Assembly (NCBI GenBank): GCA_019454045.1
Contig: SKCR01021425.1
Coordinates: forward strand, 1-64,000
Length of the DNA: 64,000 bases
Reading direction: 5' to 3'
DNA from: Zanthoxylum bungeanum
Lineage: Eukaryota; Streptophyta; Magnoliopsida; Sapindales; Rutaceae
In this document: one piece after another, positions 47,187-56,132 of the stretch
How positions within the stretch are numbered: the first letter of the stretch is position 1
How the letters are laid out: every line of letters starts with the position of its first letter
The notes under the pieces: generated by a model
Told to the model about the DNA's origin: nothing
Database searches by the model: none
What the model saw: only the letters and a program-made list of their open reading frames with translations
Program-made: the position numbers and the translations under genes

Positions 47187-48489
47187 CACCCTCAAACCTA
47201 ACATTTTGCTAGTCCTCGAGCAAAACATAAAATAACATAAATAAATTAACTAAGCCATTTTCGTAGGGATCACGGTTGCATTTAGCATATGCAACAAGCC
47301 TTTAAACCCCTAGGTGTCCCTAGTGGACGAGTTGTAGTCTCGTGAGGGTTTACAGCAATGATACCCACAAACATTTTACAAAAGTAAAAAGTTAGTTAAA
47401 ACTAATGCACACAAAAGCAAAAAGACAAGTGAAAAGAGAATAAAGAAGTTAGTGACTAATCAGGTGAAACTTATACTCCAAGTTACTAGTTGTTTTGTTT
47501 TATTCTAAATTACTGAATAAGTAAATTCTCCGATTATTTTACCATTCTTCATATACATAGCCAACAAAATATTAAATAACTTATTTTTGCCCACAACAGT
47601 CATAAGTGCAGTTGATAAGAGAGTAATATTTTTGTCCTAAAGTTCTATCAGATTTCACACCTTTTTGTAGCAATGGAATAATTTTTCTGATTTTTTCTTT
47701 GGTTTTTTTTTTATTATATACAATATCTTCCATCTATGTAACGAGTGTTGGGTCAGTGGCTCCCAAACCAGTTGGTTTAGGGCACCAGGTGTTAAGACAC
47801 CCCTACGGACTTAATTACTCAGACTTCAGATATCTATATTTTTGCAGCATCTTCGATCCATGTAACGAGCTTTGGGCCAGTGACTCCCAAACCAGTTGGC
47901 TTTAGGGCACTAGGTGTTAAAACACCCTTACAGACTTAATAACTCGGATCTCAGACGTTTTTTTTTTTTTTTTTTACTCCATTGCTTTTTGAGATGTTTC
48001 CTCCAATTAAACTAGAGCACTGACTATTACAAACTTTTCAATTTTAGCTCATGTCCGTATTTACTATATATGTTGATAATATCTATCAACTGAGCATATG
48101 AAGATTCATTTTAGTCCGTTTTAAGAAGAATTTACAAATTAAATAATTCAAAATGAAATAAACAAAAATTAACTTGTTTCGAAATAGGTTTGAGATACGT
48201 CTCAGGAGTAGAAACTCCTTACTCAGCTATCTCTTACCAATTTCACCTTTTTAGTCAAAATAAAAACACAAAAACACAAAATATTTTAGTAATTTTTGAA
48301 AAATTTTCAATTTTTTTGTATTTTTCGAAAAATTTTGAACTAAAAATAAAAATAACACACAAACTAAAAACAAGGTACTGATCAACTAATTCCCTCCCCC
48401 AAACCTAAATGAGACATTGTCCCCAATGTCTTAAACAGTAAAAGGAGAGTTAAGAAGGTCGTACATGGTTAGCTGAAATCTACAGGAAA
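47187..48489 (-). other. gypsy-2 conserved 3' module
   Basis: Collinear with the gypsy-1 module. It has a perfect GACATTG/CAATGTC hairpin (48413-48430), GGAGTTTCTACTCCTGAGACG (about 48195-48215), two copies of CCAAACCAGTTGG with flanking GGGCAC(C/T)AGGTGTTAA (about 47764 and 47889), the LGQKYYSLI segment (about 47600-47640) and CTCGAGGACTAGCAAAATG (47203-47222). Next to the LTR is the polypurine-like GGTTTGAGGGTG. It lacks the paired GTGATTGTTCGC motifs. Confidence 0.65.
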
Positions 48490-49143
48490 TTAAAGGTTAA
48501 GATCCAGATTAATTCGACGCCTCTTACCATGATCGTCCTCGGACCAATTTATCTTTGAAAGGATAGGGTCAACTTGTGGTTCATAGGCTATGAGTTGGTC
48601 TATTAGATCCGGAGCAGTTCTGGCAGTGAAGATGAGTTCTTTCATAGGTTTTGACACGAACCCATTTCTCCGGGTATCATCAAGAAACACACAAAGAAGA
48701 AATCATAAAATCCATCAATGTTAAGCAGTCCAAGCGGTTTCTGGTGTATGTTCAGGTTCGCCCAAAATAGAACTATAAAAATTTCCTCCAATGTACCCAA
48801 GCCACCTGGCAAAGCGATAAAAGCATCAGCACAGTTAATCATTTCTACCAGTCGTTCAGACATACCTGGCACGATCAGTTCCTCTCCGTTTGATGATCCA
48901 ATAAGATTTGCCTCTGCCAAGGGTTTTGGGATGATTACCAAAACATGACTGCCTCCTTCCTGTACAGACTTTGAAACGATCCCATAAGTCGAGATTGCCT
49001 CCGCCATATATTAAGTGCATATTTCTTGCTCAGCTAAGACTCGACCCAATTCCTGTGCCGCTTCTACGTATTGTGGTTTAGTACCAACACTACTACCGCA
49101 AAACACGCAGATGTTTTCAACTTCTTCTTGAAGTGGCTTCCAT
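48490..49143 (-). pseudogene. LOG: LOG-like cytokinin riboside 5'-monophosphate phosphoribohydrolase, nearly complete
   Basis: 654 bp, close to the length of plant LOG genes' coding sequence, with an ATG at 49143 and TAA at 48490. LOG enzymes cut cytokinin nucleotides to the active free base in the cytosol. In conceptual frames: MEATSRR, ENICVFCGSSVGTKPQYVEA, AAQELGRVLA, LIYGGGNL, then GIVSKSVQEGG, IIPKPLAEANLIGSS, MSERLVEMINCADAFIALPG, the catalytic PGGLGTLEE intact, [46 protein letters not shown] and the tail KRRRINLDLNL. The family's RK pair is RL here (MSERLVEM). About three or four small indels break the frame (near 49117, 49000-49050 and 48690), so it is probably not translated whole. 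Intron-less. Family call is sure; activity is doubtful. Confidence 0.9.
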
Positions 49144-49201
49144 TTTTTTTTGTATTTCTTTTTCAACTCTGGATGCCTTCAAAAGTGCAATGACGGGCTG
49201 A

Positions 49202-49209
49202 ATTTATAG
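49202..49209 (-). promoter_or_regulatory. TATA-like box upstream of gypsy-2 LOG
   Basis: Minus-strand CTATAAAT, about 60 bases before the LOG ATG, in a block (ATTATTACTCACC, TTTTTCAGG, TATAAATTCAGC) shared with gypsy-1 (same spacing) and element B. It could give LOG a transcription start separate from the LTR. Inference from conservation and spacing. Confidence 0.5.
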
Positions 49210-49389
49210 TACCTGAAAAAGGGTGAGTAATAATAGCACTAATATCTTCCAAAGGACGATTGTTAGCTAAACAAAAAAAGAGATCGTGAAAGGTCAAAAA
49301 GTCTGGATCCTGTCTACGAAAATAAAGATAATTACAATAGAAAAGCGAATCAAAGAAATAATTAAGGCAACGGAATTGTGTACGCAATA

Positions 49390-49560
49390 CGCCACTCGCT
49401 TAGTATAAATTCATTAGGATGCGTCTCAAGATTTTATTCATTACTCAGCCATCATTAATGAATTGTTTCTATCTTTGTGATTGCCAAACACAATTCCTCC
49501 TGTCTTAAAATGCTTCGTTTGTGCCTTTCCCTACAAAAATAACACATTAAAATTAAAAAT
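49390..49560 (-). pseudogene. Degraded ORF-X tail in gypsy-2
   Basis: Weak conceptual similarity to the second half of ORF-X (NHKDRNNSLMMAE against DNREDKIKFIRDD; HPNEF against HPSGY). The cysteine cluster is gone. The homology is supported mainly by position between the pol remnant and LOG. Confidence 0.35.
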
Positions 49561-49662
49561 TTCACACAAAATATGAAAACAAATTACAACAAATTGCATT
49601 GGTTGCCTCCCTGCTAGCGCTAAATTTTTCATCTTCAGCCAGACGTGACTGAAATCCATCTG

Positions 49663-50703
49663 TTAAGGAGGTTTCAATGTCGTTTTGGATGTCCGATTAA
49701 AGACAATCCCGTGAGCGTTGCTTTTGAAGGGTCTCTTCCAACGGTAAAGTGGCAAAAAGAGTTTTGTCTCATTCAGTGCTCGTGCTACCTTTTTACTCCT
49801 TGTTGTTCCAGTGGTTCCTGCAAAGAAAGAAAGAAAATCAGGAGGTCTCGTATGATGCTTGACTTGGAATGGGAGTTCCATTATGTCAAGCTTTTGGGCG
49901 ATATCTTTGATTTGTACTCCCCAAAACAGCGATGTTTCTCCTGAATGCTCTGGATCTTTATTAAGGTCAGACATTTTCTCCTCCATTTGCTTTGTTTCTT
50001 GCTCCACCTTTTCTTCACAGATGAATTTTAAAATTTTTGTATTCAGCTCTTCATCTGTCATTTGTGAAATACATGCTTCAAAATTGTCAACCTGAGGATG
50101 AAAAGATGTGTCAGATTTTAGGTCTTCATCCTCTGATTTGGGTGAAATGATTGGTTCATGTAGATCTTCTTCAAACATCAAGGTAAAACATGCTCTAAGA
50201 TTTTCATTTTTAGGATTGAAAGTTTGATCCTTCGTTGTTGGTGCAGTTGGTACAAATAGATCAGCTTCATCCTCGTCAGAATCTGAATAATAAAAGTCAA
50301 ATTGAGACTTTACCGGTTCGGGCTCCTGAACTGATACATCTGGTTGTTGATACTGCTCAGCCTCATCCTCTGTTGAAGTGTCATTGTGAAATGATTGGTA
50401 TTCCAAGGCTTCATCAGTGTCATCTGAAAATGGTTCTTGAGGTATGTAGTTCTGGTTTTCTGTGAATGTCTCATTTGATCTGTCATCCTTCTGAATGAAT
50501 TCTGATGTCTCTGAATTTGTGTATCTAATTGAGCTTCCCGTTCTTCGAGCCAATGTATGAGGGTGTGAATCAACTGATCTTCCTTCGATGGTTTTGTTTG
50601 TTGATGAAGATCGTAGATGGATGGTGGATAAGATGGATAATATGATGGTTCTTCGTACCTTGAATGATTCAAATAATTCTGCCACTCTGAAAGGTATATA
50701 CAT
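49663..50703 (-). CDS. 346-residue fused frame replacing gag-pol
   Basis: The longest open frame in the window. The middle is strongly acidic and S/E/D-rich (FDFYYSDSDEDEADLF). It has two related linker-like segments, LRACFTLMFEEDL and FEACISQMTDEELNTKILKF, resembling the post-protease linker of gypsy-1 (LEACITNMIDREVDDDILEC). The C-terminal part (ALNETKLFLPLYRWKRPFKS) leads to the GCGCTAGCAGGGAGGCAACC motif that follows integrase in gypsy-1. It thus seems to join linker sequence to post-integrase sequence across a deletion of RT to integrase. No known catalytic domain. It could be an evolved protein or simply a chance open frame; the start codon is uncertain because homologous frames overlap upstream. 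Confidence 0.5.
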   Translation of the reverse strand: MYIPFRVAELFESFKVRRTIILSILSTIHLRSSSTNKTIEGRSVDSHPHTLARRTGSSIRYTNSETSEFIQKDDRSNETFTENQNYIPQEPFSDDTDEALEYQSFHNDTSTEDEAEQYQQPDVSVQEPEPVKSQFDFYYSDSDEDEADLFVPTAPTTKDQTFNPKNENLRACFTLMFEEDLHEPIISPKSEDEDLKSDTSFHPQVDNFEACISQMTDEELNTKILKFICEEKVEQETKQMEEKMSDLNKDPEHSGETSLFWGVQIKDIAQKLDIMELPFQVKHHTRPPDFLSFFAGTTGTTRSKKVARALNETKLFLPLYRWKRPFKSNAHGIVFNRTSKTTLKPP

Positions 50704-50747
50704 TGATCGCTCAGGTGGTTACCATCACATATTACACATCTCCTCAT
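50310..50747 (-). CDS. Gag-like zinc-knuckle frame of gypsy-2
   Basis: A 145-residue frame beginning MRRCVICDGNHLSDQC, a CX2CX3HX4C knuckle close to the nucleic-acid-binding motif of gag. Tyr/Pro- and Gln-rich sequence follows (YEEPSYYPSYPPSIYDLHQQ), then an amphipathic stretch around HTLIHWLEEREAQLDTQIQR. Its distal part overlaps the 346-residue frame in another phase, so one of the two is probably non-coding there or a frameshift joins them. Its ATG overlaps the stop of the preceding frame (ATGA at 50744-50747). Confidence 0.5.
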   Translation of the reverse strand: MRRCVICDGNHLSDQCIYLSEWQNYLNHSRYEEPSYYPSYPPSIYDLHQQTKPSKEDQLIHTLIHWLEEREAQLDTQIQRHQNSFRRMTDQMRHSQKTRTTYLKNHFQMTLMKPWNTNHFTMTLQQRMRLSSINNQMYQFRSPNR

Positions 50748-50905
50748 TTCGTTCTGTTGAGCAAATGTAGAATGTTTGGTTCTGGCATCCAGTGATAATC
50801 ATTGGGCTGGACAACAGGCCTCAGAAAACGGACTGTTGCTCCCAGATGTTGGGGTGTATCTTCTTGTAAGGTTCGTGATCTCACAATCTCCCAGTAGTGT
50901 TCCAT
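50744..50905 (-). CDS. Short 5' frame of gypsy-2
   Basis: 53 codons from ATG at 50905 (MEHYWEIVRSRTLQEDTPQH) to a TGA that overlaps the next ATG by ATGA. It is the first ATG after the primer-binding site, at the place where gag should start. I do not recognise the peptide. It may be a truncated gag N-terminus or an upstream frame. Confidence 0.4.
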   Translation of the reverse strand: MEHYWEIVRSRTLQEDTPQHLGATVRFLRPVVQPNDYHWMPEPNILHLLNRTK

Positions 50906-51016
50906 TTTTCAATCACCTGAGAACAAAAGAAAGAGATAAAAATTACAGATAAAAATAAAGAAAATTAGATACAAGTAAATTAGATAGCTTCAAAATTAAT
51001 AACTCAAGAAAAATAA

Positions 51017-51035
51017 GTCCCCGGCAACGGCGCCA
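51017..51035 (-). promoter_or_regulatory. gypsy-2 primer-binding site (tRNA-Asp)
   Basis: Minus-strand TGGCGCCGTTGCCGGGGAC, just inside the 5' LTR, fully complementary to the 3' end of plant tRNA-Asp as I know it. It is the typical primer site of Athila-lineage elements and is intact. Confidence 0.9.
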
Positions 51036-51041
51036 AAAACT

Positions 51042-53218
51042 TGACCGGCGTAAACACACACGTATAACGCAAGCGCACGTATCGTTCAAGTAGTATAAAA
51101 ATATCGATCCCACGAGGACTTAATTCCTACTGTTGTTATTAATTATTGATTCTATTTATTTACAAATATCTAATTGAGGGAGAAGAGAATGATTGCTTGA
51201 TTGATTTGGTTGATTGTAGTTTTGAAAAATAAATAAATAAATAAAAAGACAAAAGAAAATATTAAGGAGAATAACAAAAGACACAAAGATCTAGGGTTGT
51301 GAATCCTTCTAATATCTTTTAAAAGATGAAGTGATTATTTTATGTTTGTGTAATAAATCAGTTTACTAACCTGGAACACTAAATTATGCAAAAGCCTCTG
51401 TCGATGGTCAGACGCAAATACCCAGTTTAACCCAATTGAATCATATGTCTATGTCAACCAAATATCTGGATTCATTAAGTTTAAGTTCCAATTATGGCTA
51501 CCCCTGCCCGACAGGTATATGTTTATCCTGTAAGGAAATCTATTAAAGGGTTATCTATCCTCAAAGAAGATCGTGGGCTATTAAGTCTAAGGCTGAAACC
51601 TAAAATCCCTATGTCTAGTTCATTTTAGATTTACCACATCAATCTTATTGGTAATCAGACAACAAGAAGCATTAAGCTTAAGACTTAATAAGTAAACCTT
51701 TAAATTACCCAAACTATAAAATAACCCCTTATAAACCGGTGATATTAGAATTCATCACAACCCCAGATAACTAACATATAACTAAGGCTAGTAAGAACTT
51801 AAAAGTAAAAGACATAAAGTAAAAATACTGAAAATTAAAAGACATAAAGAAAAAGCTGAAAAGTAAAATAAAATGCTAAGGTAAAATGAATTACTTTTAC
51901 TATTTACTATTTTAGATATCTCCCATAAAGTAATATATAAACTTGTGATTCTTTTTCCAACCAGCCATATAGGCGGTAATCTGATTAAGTCAAATTAAGT
52001 CCAACCAGCCATAAAGGTGGAACCAAAATTAAATTACCAACCGACCAATCTGGCGGTATCCTTGTTTAGTCAGGTTTAAACCAGATTAAATTGAATTACC
52101 AACCGACCAATCTGGCGGTATCCTTTTTAAGTCAATATTTTAAATAGTGAATATATTATTTTTAAGGGAGATTAATCTAAATAGTAACAGTAAAAGAATT
52201 ACCTTTCACCCTAACTGGAGAAGTTACCTCCTCATGGTAAATAGTAAAAACTGTAAAAAGTAAAAAAGTAAATTACTATATTAACAAAATGTAATTAAAA
52301 TTATTTACAAAACTAAAAACTAAAAAAAACTAAAAACTAAAAGAAACTAGAGAGAAAAACTTTCTCTTTACAGAGAATAGAAGAGAGAGAGTGGTACAAC
52401 AAAATCTGAAATCTCGAGCTCAATTTATAGGCGCGGATAAGCTTCCAGCTTCGCGACGCAAAGGCCTCTGGCGTCGCTACGCCAGATTCTATCGACGTGG
52501 CACGCTCTCTGTTTGCAGATTCTGGATAAGCTGATAAGGTGACACGTGGCGAGGTAGTTGGGCTTCAATTATTGTGACATGTGGCGGCTTCTGATTGGTC
52601 GAGGAGATTCTTATCCGCCACGTGTCAAATAAGGATTAGATACTCAATTATTAACGCTGATGTGGCGGTGACGTGGGAAAGAGAGTGTCGGCACCGTAGA
52701 ATGCTGACACGTGGCGCTTCCTGATTGGTTGATGATGATGTGGCAATGACGTGGCAATTTGACTTGGTCAACCTGGTAATGTGGCTGATGATGTGGTAAT
52801 GACGTGGAGTGACACGTGGCACACGTGGCGATGATGACTGTCGGCACCGTAGGATGCTGACACGTGTCACGGCGCATGTTAGCAGATCGGCTGTGATGGT
52901 GACACGTGGCACGGCACACGTTAGCAAAGTCAAACTTTTCTCAGATTCTGATTTTGGGACCCGGCGCATGTTAGCACTGTTCAGCGCACGTTAGGCGTCG
53001 CGACGCTGAATGTCTTAGCGTCGCAACGCGGGAAATTACCAAAATGCCCTTTTCGTCAAATTTTCACTGTTTTGGCCCAAATCACCTCCAGAATGTCTTG
53101 AAACTTTATTTATCTACAAAATAACACAAAACACATCAAAACGTTCACAAAACTCAAGAAACTATACAAAATATTAGGTTAAATGAGTGGGAAATAGTGA
53201 TAGATTTACCACTCATCA
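51042..53218 (-). mobile_element. gypsy-2 5' LTR
   Basis: Partner of 45027-47186; differences are scattered point changes and small indels. It has the TATA box CTATAAAT at 52433-52440 and seven exact G-boxes upstream (52543-52908). It would drive the gypsy-2 transcript leftward. The exact TGTAC duplication follows at 53219. Confidence 0.9.
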
Positions 53219-53995
53219 TGTACTCACGACAGTCACGTTTCCAGTGACCCCATTTGCCACACTGCAGGCATACATCTTGGAATTTTTCCTTTGCCTTCCC
53301 ATAAGACTTTGACGATTTGGCCTTGCCCTTCTTCTTCTTCTTCTTCTTCTTCTTTACACCTCCAGTAGCCTTCGGCAAGCCTTGGGAGACTGAGATGTTG
53401 AAGCGAAGTGCGCCTCGCACTTTTTGCCCTTCATTAGCTTTTTTCTGCTTCACGCAGCATTGCCATCAGCTCTCCAAGAGTATGGTCTTGGTTCATCACA
53501 CTATAGTTCCTGATGAACCCGCTCCAACTGTTAGGAAGAGACTGCAAGATCAAATCTATAGAAGTCTCAGCCTCAAAGGTTATACCTAGCTGACCCAGCT
53601 GTTCAATGTCCGCAATCATCTGCGACACATGGTGCTCGACAGATGTACCCTCTGACATTCGAGAGCGAAAGAGCTTTTCTGTAATTCATACATTTGCGAT
53701 CTAAGGTTAGATCGATGAAGGTCCTTCAATTTTGGCATCATTGTATAGGGGTCATCGCAGTGAGCATGACGGATTGAGCAGTTGAGTTGTCATTGCTATG
53801 AGTCTTCCAAATCTCAAGCTCAAACGGCTTCTAATTTCCGGGCTTAAGCCCGAGAGGTCTCTCTATCGTATAGAGCATCCTCTCAGCCCCCAGGACAATC
53901 CTGAGGTTCATATCTCAATCAGGAAAGTTCGCGCCATTAAAGACATTTTCGCCCATGATAATGTCTCTAACCCCGATCTTTCCAGTCATCTTAAT
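53219..53995 (-). pseudogene. copia-2 gag
   Basis: On the minus strand: FNGANFPD, NLRIVLGAERMLYTIERPLG, then EGTSVEHHVSQMIADIEQLG and LPNSWSGFIRNYSVMNQDHT (53434-53658), typical of copia gag (UBN2-like). Next come a poly-lysine tract from a (CTT)n run (about 53329-53353), KSYGKAKEKFQDVC and the knuckle CLQCGKWGHWKRDC. The element is split by gypsy-2 directly after the knuckle. One frameshift (near 53450) and several stops upstream. Confidence 0.85.
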
Positions 53996-56117
53996 TGCAA
54001 TAGTCTAACTATTCAATTAACGATTTTTGGGTACAGTCCAACTGTTACAAGAAAAATAATATAATATTAGTCCAACTAATAAATATTTATAATTGACGAA
54101 ATAATTTGAAAGCGCGTATTGGCAAGTATTTGAACGAAATCGCAAATTCAATACTAACCTCACACTATTTTTCGGCGAGCCTCTAACCCTCTGTTGAGTA
54201 CTCGGGAAACCTAGTTTCCTAGTGGGCTATGATCCCGTTAAATAACATACCACCTTGACTTTGGCCAACAAGCTGTATGATATTTAACTAGGTAGATCTC
54301 TAAGATCAATTGGATCTCATCCAATTCCTAGATCCGGTAGGTGGACCTCCAAGTCCGAAACATATATACAATATATATGCCAATATATCCAATATATTTT
54401 CCTAACCTTTTCCTCTTAATCAACTAAGCATTGGCTTTGGCTCAACAAGCTTAATGATTCCAGTTAAGCGGGACCCATTGACCTTGGAAATCTTCATAAT
54501 CCATGTCGATGAACAAGAAGTGACCTTGACTTTGGCCAACAAATCACAACTTGCCCAAGACATGCGATATGGAACAAAGCTTTCATGGTTCAAACACATC
54601 CGCGATGAACATTGATCTTGACTTTGGCCAACAAACCAATGCCAATATTGGATCTTGAGAAAGAACCATTCAATGGAAGGAAAACTCTTAATATTTGATT
54701 GAGGGTTTTTCGCGTAATTGGCAACCAATTAATTATCTTTGATTATGTCTCATCACACACCCTTAAGCATGCATTCTAAAAGCATAATAAGACGCGATAA
54801 ATAAATTAATAATGATATGCGGATGGATATCTCACAAATTATTCCTAGAACAAATCACTCTATTTCCTCTCCCCGGCTAGCACCATTCTAACTTCTACCC
54901 AATTACATAATACAATAAAGAAACCTCATCACATTGAGGGGAATTGGTGAGAAGAGAATTACAAAAAATCGAGAGATAAAGGCTGGACACGCAGGTCCAA
55001 TTTAATAAATTCTAAATTTATTACAATAATTTCCAAAATTGCCCTCACCCATCTAATATTCATTCGATATACATTATTCATACAATACATCCATGTATTC
55101 ACACAAAGCATGTTATTCAATCAATCTAATCCAATTAATTAATCTTTGAATTACATGATCATCCAATGTTCAAACAACGATTTGATTTGCGCGAGTCCAA
55201 CTCGTTTGAGAATAAGTACTCAAAGTGCGTATTCTCTAATTATATTGAACTACAATTTTAAATCCAATTTAATTTGTATTCAATACTAATTCTTTATTTA
55301 ATTCCAAATTAAATAATTACACTTTTAATGTGCCTTTACGATTTAGATTCTAAATCTAATCTTAATGGGTCTCAAAGCCCAATTAACATTCAATGTCAAT
55401 TAATTAAAGTCCAATGGACTTTCAATTAATTTCTTAAGGCATGGACTTTGGCAACCAAAGCCCAATAAGGAATCACCCTTTGCCATAAAATTAATTTTGG
55501 CCCATTAGGCCCAATTAATTATTTAAAGGCACATTTATTACATTTGGACTTTATGGAATGGTTTTAGGCCCAATTTGGATCCAATCCAATTGTCCTAAAC
55601 CAACTTGGCCCAACCAAGTCCATAAGGCCCAAATACAACAACAATAGCCCAATTCCAAATTAAGCCTTATTAATTAAATTCTAATATTCCAAATATCACA
55701 ATTTATTTAATTAAATTGTATAGTCATAATTAATCATTCAAATTAACATTTCCAAAATACTAATTTACATAATTAATCATGCTTTATCATATTCAATTCA
55801 TGTCCAACACAATTGAAACAAAATCAAGTCATTAATTACATGCTCTTGATGCCCACGGTAATATATCCAAGCATTTTAAACACATCCAATGGTCTAAAAA
55901 ACAAATATCACCATGACAGATAAAGGTCCATATATTCGGCCAACATAAGCAATTAGGGGAAAATTAATCTAATCAATTTTGCTCAAAATTAATCATGCAT
56001 AACTCTAAGTTATCATAATCTAAGCATACTCAACCAATCAATTTGATGAAATCATGTTCAAATCACAAAAGCCCCAAATTCAAGATTATGAACCCTAATC
56101 CATTTCATGCTTAAATA
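53996..56117 (-). other. copia-2 untranslated leader with repeated motif
   Basis: About 2.1 kb without coding signal. It contains four copies, three near-exact, of TTGACTTTGGCCAACAA on the + strand (54253-54271, 54431-54450, 54524-54542, 54616-54634), with CAACAAGCTT or CAACAAA after them. The rest is AT-rich with many CCCAATT(A/T) and GGCCCAAT stretches. Confidence 0.65.
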
Positions 56118-56131
56118 GGCTCATGATACCA
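56118..56131 (-). promoter_or_regulatory. copia-2 primer-binding site (initiator tRNA-Met type)
   Basis: Minus-strand TGGTATCATGAGCC, one base from the 5' LTR, is near the TGGTATCAGAGC site of plant copia elements. Confidence 0.8.
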
Positions 56132-56132
56132 T

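Larger units (their letters stand above)
45027..53218 (-). mobile_element. gypsy-2, non-autonomous Athila-like element carrying LOG
   Basis: LTRs 45027-47186 (2160 bp) and 51042-53218 (2177 bp) start TGACCGGCGT on the + strand, with the exact TSD TGTAC (45022-45026, 53219-53223). The primer-binding site is intact. The interior is under 4 kb. On the minus strand it has a short 5' frame, a gag-like zinc-knuckle frame, a 346-residue frame, a degraded ORF-X, the LOG-like gene and the 3' module. RT, RNase H and integrase are absent, so it must use proteins of other elements. It inserted into copia-2 gag and is the innermost layer. Confidence 0.93.

Noticed and set aside
53329..53353. Poly-lysine or poly-phenylalanine coding run
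   Set aside because: A (CTT)n microsatellite within copia-2 gag; the plus-strand phenylalanine frame is a shadow.
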